Of a DNA stretch of 64,000 bases, positions 57,301-64,000 are shown in pieces (within the stretch, counting starts at the first letter, position 1; each line of letters begins with the position of its first letter). The stretch is taken from NCBI RefSeq assembly GCF_015706575.1, contig NW_024037057.1, forward strand, positions 1,383,501 to 1,447,500. Direction: 5' to 3'. The notes under the pieces were generated by a model that saw nothing but the letters and a program-made list of their open reading frames with translations, had not been told where the DNA came from and did not search any database. A program made the position numbers and the translations under genes. Source of the DNA: Patiria miniata. Lineage: Eukaryota > Echinodermata > Asteroidea > Valvatida > Asterinidae.

Positions 57301-60300
57301 TTTATTTATTCAATCATTTTTTTTTTTTTTTTTTTTTTTGGAGGGTCGCAGCCTAAAAATAGGGTCCGTCGGGTAACCGGAAGCAGAAATATTTTTTTTT
57401 TGGCCTTACTTGTCAAATAATGGAATACACTTCATGGGTATCATGTAGGTGTATAATCTAGCTTACATGTATGTTGGACCATGGATATGGACCATCCACC
57501 CTCAAACCTCAGGCCAATTTTTTTAAATACTTGGATTACTGATTTTATTTTGGTTCCCTGGTTCGGAAGGCGAGCAGGAAATTACAACAACAACAAAAAT
57601 CACACGTGAGGGCGCCAATAATGTTGTGCCCAGTATTCCGACACGAAAGTGCTCAAATGAAATGTCATTCTGTCTTGCTGCACAAACTTACCAAAAGTTG
57701 CCAGGGAATTTTAGGGCGGCAGTCTTTATTTTTTTATTTTTTAAATTCAATTTTCTATTTTTTTTTAGGGGGAAGCGGCAATTCCGTTATCCTAGTTTTA
57801 AAAAATGGCCTTAATGTCCTTGCTTTAAATTTTGATTATTGTTATTATTAAATTTCGTGGAGATCACCAGTAAGGACAGTTGTGCCAGTCTATTACGGCA
57901 TACATCAAAATGGCGACCGGCGGTGCTCGCTTTGCAAATTTAACCGAGGAGGAAGTGGGTCAAATTTTACACAATAGTAATAAATCCAGTGTTGTGTGTG
58001 AATGTTGAATTAAATTGAATTAATGTTTCACTTTATCCAAATACTGCACGATCAAAAACATGGTGGAATGGAACAATGAAATACTGCAGCTGCCTGATGA
58101 ATATTGATGAGGTATAGTAAAACAAATACAACATGATTTTGCGGGGAAATAGTGAAAACAAACGATCCCTGGTTGTTGGATCATCCAACACCTTGGGGTC
58201 ATTAGTTTTCACTATTTCCCCCACAAACCATGGCCAAGTTCGGGCAAGGACCATTAGTCGACTAGTAGTTGATTTGTGACGTACCTTACGCCTGCGCACT
58301 AATAGCAACATGCGAACGTCTCTAGTCGAACGCTGGTCAAAATGTCATCGCAAAACTTCTGGATCCTGGCTCTCTGCTAGCGTTATGAATGCGCGCGGCT
58401 ATTGGTTACCAGCGAAGCAACCAACCCCAGTAGGTTGGTTCCAATAAGTCGACTAGCGTAGTCAACCACCGTCGACTAGACAGAGTTCGGGCAAACTCTA
58501 GTTAACCATTGGTCAACTATAGTCCTTGCGCGAACTTGGCCCATGTTGTATCTGTACTATCCCATACACCAATTAGTGTCCAGTAGGAAGTGATAATGTA
58601 GTGCACATCCACAGAAAGAATGACACATTTCCCAATTCAACTGCATGTGATATTTTACTCACACAGGCACATCCAATCGGTGTTTGAATCTGTTTGTTGG
58701 TGGACCTATTTGGAGTATTGCCTGGTGTCCACACCGTGACGATGTATCTACTGAGACTGAATATGCCGCCATTAGCTGTCATCGATCACACAATGTGTAT
58801 CATTACACTACTAAGACGTATCACGGGCCTGGTGCTGTGCAGCTGTGGTCATTTGATGGACTACACCAAGTCAATCAGTATGTTATTGATGCATCAAGTC
58901 AGACAGCGTATACTGAGTGCACTAGGCAGCAGTATAGACCATTAGTCTATGGTTTCTTATCTCGCCTGTGGAAAACCTGTTCACATCCTCAAGCTTTGTT
59001 TGTCAACAAATTCGTCATAAGTTGTAGACAAACCTATGCATGAAAATACTTCACTCAGTGAAAGAGAACCTTTTTTATTTACTTGTACATGTATGTGTAT
59101 GAGTATTTCTAAATACTGCAGTGTTGAAGATACTTTTCATTCTCACAAAGTAACTATCTACCCATGCCTCACATCCAAGCTTTATGCACGAGTTGGCCAT
59201 ATTAAATTGAAAGCGAGGTAAAATCTTCATTTTTGAAACTTGTAAAAAGAAATGAAAGCAATGAAATAAAGTAAACTACAAATTAATACCAGTCTGCTCT
59301 GAATTTATAATTTATGATTAAACATACCCTAATGTGTAAAGCCACATTTAAAAAAGAATTGAAAGTGAGGCTTGGAATGCATAAATAGTCTGGCACCATC
59401 CCATTCAACAGTTTACAAGGGCTATTTACACATACGTGATTTTGTCGCAACAACTATGTCGCGCGGCAATGTCGCCCATGTAAGTGAGTGATTGAACAAA
59501 TACGCGATACATGTATGTTGCATGATTTTTTTAATTAGCGCTCTAAGTCGCATTTCTTTGTTGCGTAAATTTAAATGCGCTCATTGATTTGTGCGTATAT
59601 ATAAAAATACGCGACATTATCACGCGTCAAAATCACGTATGTGTAAGTAAAATTCAGGGAACACGATCAAAAATTGGCTTGCTGGTGAATAAGCTCCATG
59701 GCAGTGATTGTTGTAATAATGTTATTTGCTTAACCTGCTATCACAATAGTACATTTACAATTTTGGAAATTCTCTTGCACAGATCGCAGGCAAGTTGTCA
59801 GCTGGTGTGCTGTATGGCACATGACTATGGCTGCATATGGGACATGAAGTGGTGTCCTTCAGGCTGTTGGCAGACAGACTCATCTAACGTGACTGAGTCT
59901 GCAAGTACTAGCAGACTAGGACTATTGGCACTAGCCTGCTCAGATGGCAGTGTACGCATTCTCAATGTCCCTCATGCTGAGTGTGTACAACAACTCAAAG
60001 AACCAGGACTAAACCCAAGTAAGATATGAATAATTAACAATTGATGACTGTTGCAATGTGGGAATGCGGTTTTTAACAGCCAAGGGGCGCATATTTGCCT
60101 TGGGTGCTATGCGCTTCGAGGGGGTTAAAACGTATTCCACATCACAGCAGTCAACAATTGTTTTGTTATATCGTGCCAATAACTCAAAAAGATAAATTAA
60201 ATTACTGTGATGTAACCTTTGATAACTGAAGGTTTTGATGTCCTGCCGGACATGAGACTGAGCGTTTGATGTTGCAGTTCTCGTTACACGAAGCTAGCGC

Positions 60301-63300
60301 GCCGGCAGGTTCCACACGTACGTGCAATGTTCAATGAATGCAGTGCGATACCACCCTCAGTGTGTGACATGCATTTTTATTGTCCAGACACGTGGTTGCC
60401 CTAGACCAATGAAATTATAAGCACACGATATAACAACATCAAATGTGCTGTATGTGTGCTGTATGTTCATATACTTTATATATTGATTTAAAGTTTGACA
60501 CCTTTTAGGCATATTCGCTGGCCTTACATAAGATTTAATATACGTTTTTCTTCTAAACTGTTTATTGCAGCTGTGCTAAGAATGCAATCATCAGTTACTC
60601 TGCGACCTCAGCATCAGGATCTCTTGGAGGAATGTGCTTCATCATGTGGTCAGTGTTGGTGTGTAGACTGGGCACCAGACAATGGCCATACCAAAATAGC
60701 TGCTGGATTTTCAAACGGTACTATCAGATATATATTGTAGTTCTATATATGTTAGGAAATGACTTTGAGCTGACTAGTTTTAGTTGAATGTTTTTCTGGC
60801 ACCTGTAGTTGCTACATTTAGTCCTGGGTTCAGAGAAACCATTAGTGATAAAGTATCATGACGAAGGACACCTGCACCCAGTAGGCTCAGTGACTGGGTC
60901 TTGTGGTCATCGACACTAGTAAGGAGAGGCTTGTGGGTTGGAGTTTCATCAAAGCCTGGTATCACACTCTATCCAACACCACTGAGTGTACAATCCTCAT
61001 ATCAACTAAGTATGATCAAGGATGTGCATCTCCTTGGTGCAACATTGCATTAGTATTCAATGCTGTTATTGTTTGGCTTATTTCGCAGGTGCTGTTGCAT
61101 TGTGGGATTTATTAAGCCAGAGCCCATTACTGCATGTGTCGGGATCCTGTGGGGTATATACATTGCCATACTGTTTGTATGATGCACATCATGCTAGGGT
61201 GACCGGCCTTTCATGGTGTCCTTACGGTAAGTTTATGATTAGTCAATGCTAACACCATTTATGATACTCATTTCAAGTATTCCCATAAATCTGTCCTATG
61301 CTGTATGTGATGAAAGAAGCCAGGATTGCATAACAGTATTATCACAGTGAAGGCTACCTAGTTTCTTAGGGAGCAGCTCAGAACACCATACAATCCTGAT
61401 GTTTGCGATCATCTAGACTATTTGGGTGCTGTATGTTTCATAAACCTGTGTGCGTGCACAATGTGTCCCTCTCATTAGAGTTCTTGAGTGTGGTCAGGTA
61501 CTGTTCATCAGTGTTGTAGGACTCGAGTCAAGGACTCGGACTCGAGTCGGACTCGAGTCACATTTTTCCTTGACCCGGACTCGACTTGAGTCACATTGGA
61601 AAATTACTCGGACTGGGACTCGACCATGATGACTCGGACTCGAGCTTGGTGACTCGTGACTCAAGTCACGTATTTTCATCAAGTAAAAAACATAACTTTA
61701 CGTATTTGTGCGACGAACGTAGCATTCTTTTTTACTCCACAGACAAAACACGGCGCCGCAGAAAATCATATCCAGGGGCAGCCCACGCACGCCTAGCGCC
61801 TGCACGACGAGTGTCCGGTACCAAAGAGTGTCTGCTTACTGCGCATACCGGTCGCACGCTATAGTCAAGAGTGCAATATTCTCGACAATGCTATACTAGG
61901 CGGATGCTACTTTGCATTACACCGGATAGGCTTAGTACATACATAAATATCGCGTTATTTTGGGAAACCATGGGAAACTAAAAATAAGTGTCACCAATAT
62001 GAATTTTACAATTTTAGGATATTACTTCAATGCCCCCACCAAAATCAGTCAGAACTATAACAAGGTGTTCAGAATATTGGCACAACATTTCAATTTAAGA
62101 CTTTGTAATCAGGAAGTATTCATGCAGAATGGGGAAGAAAGTAAGGGCATGTAGGGTTTTCTTGGCACTGTACACTGGGAATTAAAAGGAAAACATATTT
62201 TGGGTCTAAACAACATGTACACACACAGCCATATGTTTGCGAAGGGCGATTTCTAAAGGTTTATATTGAATGAAACTACATGTTCACGTTGGCGGGTGAA
62301 ATCTTTGAAAATTAATTTCTCCCGTTTGGAAGACTGTGTCTTCATGCAACTTTCAGGATTTATTTCCCCTATAATGATCCAAGTATGTGCTAAAAGTCGT
62401 TGTGATATGTTCATTACTTTTCGTTGAAATTGGAAAAATATGCCTGGCTACGTGCAATTTTGAAAATTGTAACACTGGCGTGCACAATATCTATCAATCT
62501 TTGCAAGCCTTGTGACTCGAGACTCGGACTCGGACTCCAGGCTTGTGACACGACACTCGGACACAGACTCTTGGCTTGTGTATCGAGACTCGGACTCCAG
62601 GCTTGTGACTCGAGACTCGGACTCGACTCAAGGCTTGTGACTCAAGACTCGGACTCGAGGCTTGTGACTCGAGACTCGGACTTGGGGCTTGTGACTCGAG
62701 ACTCGGACCGAGGCTTGTGACTAAAGACTCAGACTCGAGGCTTGTGACTCGAGACTCGGACTTGAGGCTTGTGACTCGAGACTCGGACTTGAGGCTTGTG
62801 ACTCGAGACTCGGACTCAGACTCGAGGCTTGTGACTCGAGACTCAAACTTGTGACTCGCGACTCTGACTAAAGGCTTGTGACTCGAGACTTGGACTCAGA
62901 CTCAATGCTTTTTACTCAATTAAAAGGCTTGTGACTCGAGGCTTGTGACTTGAGACTCGGACTCGAGGCTTGTGACTTGAGACTCAGACTCGGACTCGGA
63001 CTTGGTGACTCGACTAGAACACTGCTGTTGATGTACAGAGATCATGGCACAACAAGTCATATCAAATAATTACTCACTTTTAGAGCTCAAGAACCTATAT
63101 CAAAAAGGGATCTATATTCATTAGGTCTTGTGTATTAATATTCATGTAGCTTTATACTGCAAAATATGTTGCTGCAGCTTAACATAATACCATGAAAAGG
63201 TTCCACCTAAATTCTTCTTACAGTGTATTGTACAACTGTTTGGATTGAATTCCATCACAGATGCTGACTACATAGCTACAGTTTCATCTGATCGTTTCAT

Positions 63301-63420
63301 GATGTTATGGGATGTACGTACACCAGACGTAGCACTGACTAAGGTTATACATGCCCCACATACTGGCTGTAAATGGATGAACTACTGTAATGTAGTGGCT
63401 GTCACATATGACTTCAAAGG
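38707..63420 (+). CDS. GTF3C2: GTF3C2-like subunit of RNA polymerase III factor TFIIIC (partial, 3' end beyond window)
   Basis: Eighteen coding segments, one optional, join in consistent phase into about 996 residues, and the gene continues past the window. TFIIIC binds the A and B boxes of tRNA and 5S genes and recruits TFIIIB; this subunit (TFIIIC110) carries a WD40-type beta-propeller. The assignment rests on RRAAERALTSMQELTQDLEQ, LFVGGPIWSIAWCP, DYGCIWDMKWCPSGCW and LGLLALACSDGSVRI, which resemble the known animal protein in order. The N-terminal half is odd: a Gly-Arg repeat, a triplicated RGRGRGRR exon, an acidic exon and four zinc-finger-like modules that I do not associate with the vertebrate protein. 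Introns hold SINE, LINE and many TIR insertions, yet every exon keeps its frame. No expression evidence is available. Confidence 0.85.
39836..39937 (+). CDS. GTF3C2: GTF3C2 exon 2, copy 1 of a triplicated exon
   Basis: The acceptor ATGCACAG opens EIQESNVAPQRRSRGRGRGR and continues to GGSRQS, 34 codons, phase 1 to 1. The basic RGRGR core resembles AT-hook or RGG nucleic-acid-binding tails. The donor CAG/GTTAGT is shared by all three copies. Confidence 0.75.
40310..41323. mobile_element. Foldback element with AGTCCGAAGGTTC iterations
   Basis: GTCTAATTG flanks both sides (40301-40309 and 41324-41332). Both arms are built of 16-bp units, AGTCCGAAGGTTCAAT or variants, in opposite orientation in the left and right halves. 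The tips are GGGGGCCGCCTGATAGTCCG and, inverted, GGTTACAGCCCGATAGTC. The parallel intron at about 42120-42140 has the same surrounding sequence without an insert (CCTGTCTAATTGACAGGTGA), which fixes the boundaries. The element is non-coding and lies between copies 1 and 2 of the triplicated GTF3C2 exon. Confidence 0.92.
40497..40715. mobile_element. Small TIR element nested in the foldback element
   Basis: CGTCGCGTCAGTGCAACAAG at the left and its inverted counterpart ending TTGCACTGACGCGAGG at the right are flanked by ATAA (40493-40496 and 40716-40719). The interior repeats GTGCAACAAGGTCGTATCTCG. It has no coding content. Confidence 0.7.
41351..41395 (+). repeat. Truncated tRNA-derived SINE head
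   Basis: TTGGCCTAGTAGTTAGGGCT and GTGATCAGAGGGT match the first part of the SINE at 42178. The B box and tail are missing here. Its position in the duplicated intron is the same, so both descend from one insertion. Confidence 0.6.
41573..41674 (+). CDS. GTF3C2: GTF3C2 exon 2, copy 2, perhaps skipped
   Basis: The same 102 bp with few changes (DVALQRRSRG). The in-frame acceptor would be AAAAAAAAG/AAC, a poor site without a pyrimidine tract. The better-looking ACATCAG/GAG would lead to an early stop. This copy may therefore be spliced out, and the frame is the same with or without it. Confidence 0.5.
42178..42420 (+). repeat. tRNA-derived SINE
   Basis: The head has a tRNA-like A box (TGGCCT...CTAGTGGTT, split by a 13-bp insertion) and a good B box, GGTTCAAATCC (42242-42252). 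The body follows with TGTCCTTGGGCAAACCACTT and CTCCATCCAGGAGTATAAAT, wording common in marine-invertebrate SINEs. It is not a functional tRNA gene because the cloverleaf does not close. It lies in a GTF3C2 intron. Confidence 0.7.
43346..43447 (+). CDS. GTF3C2: GTF3C2 exon 2, copy 3
   Basis: The acceptor ACTTACAG opens ERQESDVAPQRRSRGRGRGR, 34 codons in the same phase. Upstream intron sequence matches that before copy 2 (TAGTATTGTCTTCAGACTT...), so the duplicated unit included flanking intron. Confidence 0.75.
43627..43725 (+). CDS. GTF3C2: GTF3C2 exon 3: acidic segment
   Basis: The segment reads GRQKRNRETEEEAMSDDDDD then LSKIDDSFEASCLG. The acceptor is TTATGTAG and the donor CTCG/GTAAGA. The run of Asp follows the basic exon, a common pairing in transcription factors. 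Confidence 0.7.
44537..44688 (+). CDS. GTF3C2: GTF3C2 exon 4: zinc-finger-like module 1
   Basis: It contains KCPLCYCRRRHVMSIFKHFQ followed by KC, a CX2CX12HX3C pattern. The acceptor is GATGCAAG and the donor AGG/GTCAGT, phase 0. The preceding WEKQLQEHRYA is helical. Confidence 0.68.
45250..45339 (+). CDS. GTF3C2: GTF3C2 exon 5: C2H2 zinc finger 2
   Basis: YPCRHCQKEFQSAAGLKYHL followed by LAVH is a classic CX2CX12HX4H finger. The acceptor is ATATTTCAG, the donor ATG/GTATGT, and both ends are phase 0. A MITE insertion lies 115 bp downstream in the intron. Confidence 0.75.
45454..45712. mobile_element. hAT-like MITE, CATGGGCGTCGC family, copy 3
   Basis: The ends are CATGGGCGTCGCG and GCGACGCCCATG, flanked by CACCTACA at 45446-45453 and 45713-45720. 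The interior has a long C run and A/G-rich sequence like the copy at 13903. It lies in a GTF3C2 intron. Confidence 0.92.
46065..46266 (+). CDS. GTF3C2: GTF3C2 exon 6: zinc finger 3 and first half of finger 4
   Basis: It contains ITCQNEGCSKSFTTVTGYQF then HRKIC (CX4CX12HX3C), followed by KCTEC, the first cysteine pair of the next finger. The donor is TGTG/GTAAGT, phase 1. Confidence 0.72.
47191..47352. repeat. Palindromic MITE, GACTGCTGTGATGTGG family, copy 1
   Basis: GTCAACTGCTGTGATGTGGG at 47210 and its inverted copy at 47312-47338 pair over 27 bp with two mismatches. The related copy at 60036 shares the outer TATAACAAAA(C/G)AATTG. It is non-coding and intronic. Confidence 0.7.
47496..47619 (+). 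CDS. GTF3C2: GTF3C2 exon 7: second half of finger 4 and RRAA motif
   Basis: KIYYSKNGLTHHMRTIH completes the CX2CX12HX4H finger begun in exon 6. The segment then reads PSDEIITPEGVGRSKRRAAE and leads to the GTF3C2-typical helix in the next exon. The donor is AAAG/GTATAC, phase 2. Its middle 47 bp recur inverted at 48101-48147. Confidence 0.75.
48008..48100. repeat. 31-bp direct repeat
   Basis: AAATCAGAAAAAGTCCTGCT followed by GAAAAATCCTG occurs twice in tandem, with a partial third copy. It directly abuts the inverted exon-7 copy at 48101. Confidence 0.75.
48101..48147 (-). repeat. Inverted 47-bp copy of part of GTF3C2 exon 7
   Basis: The reverse complement of 48101-48147 equals 47549-47595 at all 47 positions by my reading, covering the PPPSDEIITPEGVGR codons. 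It sits in the following intron, so the pre-mRNA could fold exon against intron. Confidence 0.9.
48290..48398 (+). CDS. GTF3C2: GTF3C2 exon 8: LQEL-type helix
   Basis: The acceptor GAACCAG is chosen because it gives RALTSMQELTQDLEQ in frame after RRAAE; the alternative ATGCAG acceptor runs into a stop. RRAA plus this helix matches a conserved stretch of animal GTF3C2. The donor is CAAG/GTATGT. Confidence 0.75.
48765..49583. mobile_element. TIR element with CATAGCTGCCAACT ends
   Basis: The left end CATAGCTGCCAACTAGTACG and the inverted right end AGTTGGCAGCTATG are flanked by TTAATG (48759-48764 and 49584-49589). The interior includes ACGAATT/ACGATTT words and, near 49385-49440, a TTATTATTGTTATTATTTAT stretch resembling a LINE tail on the minus strand. 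It has no transposase frame. Confidence 0.65.
49694..52060 (-). pseudogene. Decayed minus-strand LINE reverse transcriptase
   Basis: On the minus strand, frames in order give SLEVTKATGPD, GDPSKPSNYRTVSITSICPK, FDKVPHKKLL, SSGVPQGTVVGPLL, FADDCLLYR, LGLYFSQKLSWNKHIDKI, and finally HISTRTNVYKYSLFPRTIPT then WNNLP near 49900. These are the expected blocks of a CR1/L2/Jockey-type LINE. The frame changes repeatedly, and about 650 bp of unrelated sequence (near 50590-51240) interrupts it. It lies in the GTF3C2 intron before exon 9. Confidence 0.8.
50590..51240. other. Insertion within the LINE relic
   Basis: The RT homology on either side is broken by this stretch. CTAGTCTACCAA occurs near 50912 and again at 51242, a possible direct flank. 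The inside has no clear coding frame. The insertion type is unknown. Confidence 0.4.
52333..52456 (+). CDS. GTF3C2: GTF3C2 exon 9: Lys then Asp/Ser-rich segment
   Basis: The segment reads KKKKDRKVQEDREDEDSSKS and then a Ser/Asp run with several casein-kinase-2-like sites. The acceptor is TGGACAG and the donor GCTG/GTGAGT. A 2.4-kb minus-strand LINE relic lies in the preceding intron. Confidence 0.68.
52540..53120. repeat. Repeat with a long palindrome (family also at 55600)
   Basis: CAGTTTACCCATTCCTATTGG at about 52540 also occurs near 55618. The segment ends in a palindrome with arms of about 42 bp (near 53017-53059 and 53071-53113) around a 12-nt centre, containing GCACCCAGACTCCAAG. It is probably a non-autonomous DNA element or its relic. 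Confidence 0.65.
54148..54223 (+). CDS. GTF3C2: GTF3C2 exon 10
   Basis: The segment reads DRRQGNCTYSDVAADIPDLM then KIAHTE. The acceptor is TTTACAG and the donor ACAGA/GTAAGC, phase 2. A MITE begins only 16 bp downstream of the donor (54240). Confidence 0.68.
54240..54562. mobile_element. hAT-like MITE, CAAGGGCGGATCCAG family
   Basis: The ends are CAAGGGCGGATCCAG and CTGGATCCGCCCTTG, flanked by GTTAATGC at 54232-54239 and 54563-54570. The interior word ATTCTAGATGCTCTGTGATG also occurs at about 42450-42470, so a relic of the family lies there too. The element starts 16 bp after the donor of GTF3C2 exon 10. Confidence 0.92.
55135..55227 (+). CDS. GTF3C2: GTF3C2 exon 11
   Basis: The segment reads RMHRFDACKKHASAAEVFKV then DWSSWTSLSQ. 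The acceptor is TTACTAG and the donor AAAG/GTAGTT. The W-containing end precedes the propeller entry, as in known GTF3C2. Confidence 0.68.
55600..56035. repeat. Second copy of the CATTCCTATTGG repeat
   Basis: CAGTTTACCCATTCCTATTGG and the following TTTTAAACAC, GACCGAAAGG and TTGCTTGGCC(A/G) words occur in the same order as at 52540-53040. The terminal palindrome is weaker here. It lies in a GTF3C2 intron. Confidence 0.6.
56274..56386 (+). CDS. GTF3C2: GTF3C2 exon 12
   Basis: The segment reads SESCQYLPERKRSFRFTSDA then KKEPSSLELFQTSSSSPKG. The acceptor is TTCTGCAG. The donor AAAGG/GTAGGT gives the phase required by exon 13. A Harbinger-like MITE starts 12 bp beyond the exon (56398). Confidence 0.7.
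56398..57405. mobile_element. Harbinger-like element, GGCCAAAAAA family, copy 3
   Basis: GGCC-A(10)-TTCTTCTGCTTCCG and the inverted CGGAAGCAGAAATA-T run-GGCC are flanked by TTA (56395-56397 and 57406-57408). A 72-bp direct repeat (near 57117-57260) contains AGCGAATGTAAGTAAGAAAA. No transposase frame is visible. It starts right after exon 12 of GTF3C2, so it may affect that donor region. Confidence 0.75.
57911..58009 (+). pseudogene. Possible N-terminal fragment of a ZMYM/Crypton-related protein
   Basis: ATGGCGACC opens MATGGARFANLTEEEV then GQILHNSNKSS, 32 codons before a stop. A short F-x-(N/D)-L/I-T/S-E-x-E-V start is common in ZMYM-like and Crypton-derived proteins of marine invertebrates. 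It is too short to be sure. Confidence 0.25.
58108..58565. mobile_element. Palindromic element split by a second TIR element
   Basis: The outer arms are AACAAATACAACATG near 58117 and CATGTTGTATCTGTA near 58541. GGGAAATAGTGAAAACAAACGA (58145) pairs with the inverted copy at 58203. Inside the right arm, GCCAAGTTCGGGCAAGGAC (about 58230) and the inverted GTCCTTGCGCGAACTTGGC (about 58523) bound a second insert flanked by CATG. Confidence 0.6.
58667..58877 (+). CDS. GTF3C2: GTF3C2 exon 13: first propeller blade
   Basis: It contains CLNLFVGGPIWSIAWCP and VQLWSFDGLHQVNQ, strong WD40-type elements characteristic of this subunit. The acceptor is TCACACAG and the donor ATCA/GTATGT, phase 2. Confidence 0.85.
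59426..59646. mobile_element. MITE with TTACACATACGTGATTTTG ends
   Basis: TTACACATACGTGATTTTG at the left and CAAAATCACGTATGTGTAA at the right are exact inverted copies. The interior holds GTCGC and GCGAC words. No target duplication could be fixed. It lies between GTF3C2 exons 13 and 14. Confidence 0.75.
59783..60018 (+). CDS. GTF3C2: GTF3C2 exon 14: GCIWDMKWCPSGCW blade
   Basis: It contains MAHDYGCIWDMKWCPSGCW, RLGLLALACSDGSVRILNV and PHAECVQQL, the best family match in the window. The acceptor is TTGCACAG and the donor CCAA/GTAAGA. A palindromic MITE begins 18 bp after the donor. Confidence 0.9.
60036..60160. repeat. Palindromic MITE, GACTGCTGTGATGTGG family, copy 2
   Basis: AACAATTGATGACTGTTGCA at the left and the inverted right end (CACATCACAGCAGTCAACAA near 60138) match the element at 47191. 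It begins 18 bp after the donor of exon 14. Confidence 0.65.
60571..60717 (+). CDS. GTF3C2: GTF3C2 exon 15
   Basis: The segment reads TVLRMQSSVTLRPQHQDLLE then CGQCWCVDWAPDNGHTKIAA and GFSNG, another propeller blade. The acceptor is TTATTGCAG and the donor AACG/GTACTA. Confidence 0.82.
61089..61226 (+). CDS. GTF3C2: GTF3C2 exon 16
   Basis: It encodes GAVALWDLLSQSPLLHV and HHARVTGLSWCPYG, a blade with a WD dipeptide. The acceptor is TTTCGCAG and the donor TACG/GTAAGT. Confidence 0.82.
61509..63024. mobile_element. hAT-like element with ACTCGAGACTCGG arrays
   Basis: The ends CAGTGTTGTAGGACTCGAGTC and, inverted, CAGTGTTCTAGTCGAGTC are flanked by CTGTTCAT (61501-61508) and CTGTTGAT (63025-63032), an 8-bp duplication with one change. 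From 62513 to 63010 a dense tandem array repeats GGCTTGTGACTCGAGACTCGG. The middle (about 61690-62510) has no transposase frame. It lies between exons 16 and 17 of GTF3C2. Confidence 0.8.
63261..63420 (+). CDS. GTF3C2: GTF3C2 exon 17, last in window
   Basis: It encodes DADYIATVSSDRFMMLWDVR then TGCKWMNYCNVVAVTYDFKG. The acceptor is CATCACAG and the donor probably AAAGG/GTAATT, phase 2. The gene continues beyond 64000; the last 580 bp here are intron. Confidence 0.78.
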
Positions 63421-64000
63421 GTAATTTTTTTCATGTCGACAGACACGTATACTAGCTTGATTTCATCAGGGTAGCATTTTCAGTCATTTAAACTGATGTT
63501 CTTAAGGGCCATGATTACATTAAACTTACTTATTGAATGAAGTTAAAAAGGTATAAAGAAACCAATGAAAACAGTAAATGGACAAAAATTCTTTAAAAAA
63601 AAAAAAAGTTAAAAAAAGAATTTAAATAAAATGTATGTAGAATACAAAATCTATGCAATAAATTCAGGATATGAGTTAATCAAACTTTGGCATATTCTCT
63701 TCTGGACAGACTGTTTTGTACCATAAGGCACTCATCAGCAGAATGACACAATATAGAATACAAAATATATATAGAAATCAAAATTTACGTAAAATTAAAC
63801 ATGTGCAAAACAAAACGAAAATAACAGGACCAAAAGTATTAAAAACAAAGGAAAGAGCATTGTTCAAAATCAACATTAACCCTAATCCTGCTAAATGCAA
63901 CAGAATGCACCAGTGGTAAAAAGGTGTTGCAAGTTGTTGCATTGAGCAGTGTCCTGATCTGATGCATTCCACCCCTGCATTCCAGTGCATTTAGCAGGGT
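63421..64000 (+). other. GTF3C2: GTF3C2 intron, to window end
   Basis: AT-rich intron sequence with a poly-A run near 63595. GCACTCATCAGCAGAATG (63728) and GAATGCACCAGTGGTAAAA (63902) show weak inverted similarity. Nothing further is supported. Confidence 0.4.

Noticed and set aside
62424..62720. ORF with RLGLQACDS repeats
   Set aside because: Translation of the ACTCGAG satellite array inside a DNA element.

Overview
The window looks like nuclear DNA of a marine invertebrate deuterostome. An echinoderm is my best guess, from inference only: the two host genes are intron-rich and animal-type, ACATGTACATG-like and TAGGCCTA-like words recur, and foldback transposons with iterated ends are abundant, as in the sea-urchin TU elements I recall from the literature. 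Only two host genes are visible, both on the + strand. One is a small four-exon MFS transporter of the monocarboxylate-transporter (MCT/SLC16) type at 19600-23169. The other is a large gene for the TFIIIC subunit GTF3C2 (TFIIIC110), from 38707 past the right edge, with 18 coding segments that chain in consistent splice phase. Its N-terminal half carries Gly-Arg repeats, a triplicated basic exon and four zinc-finger-like modules. Its C-terminal half has the WD40-type segments typical of GTF3C2.

Nearly everything else is mobile DNA. 1-2250 is satellite-like repeats with periodic TGACGTCA sites. 2731-7113 holds pieces of a decayed LINE and a foldback element. 7150-19340 is a nest of elements: a minus-strand Ty3/gypsy pol is split by a TIR element, which is split by a young BEL/Pao retrotransposon (LTRs differing at 3 of 390 positions), whose 5' LTR and pol are each interrupted by further DNA elements. 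23170-30500 contains decayed LINE and gypsy pieces and small TIR elements. 30543-34843 is a complete Mutator-like (MULE) transposon with 8-bp target duplications. Its ends are arrays of 16-bp repeats, and it has one intact 608-codon transposase ORF (PHD finger, FLYWCH, DDE core). 34969-36467 is a non-autonomous relative.

The most unusual signal is just after the MULE transposase stop codon: three copies of a sequence matching the replication-dependent histone mRNA 3' stem-loop, the first 40 nt after the stop, with a purine-rich stretch after the second. If functional, the transposase mRNA would end like a histone mRNA and could be tied to S phase. Four elements in the window (4192, 30543, 34969, 40310) share iterated inverted ends with 8-9 bp duplications, so the MULE may be the autonomous driver of this foldback group. 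The introns of the GTF3C2 gene host many further insertions, several with exact target duplications, plus an inverted copy of part of one exon.
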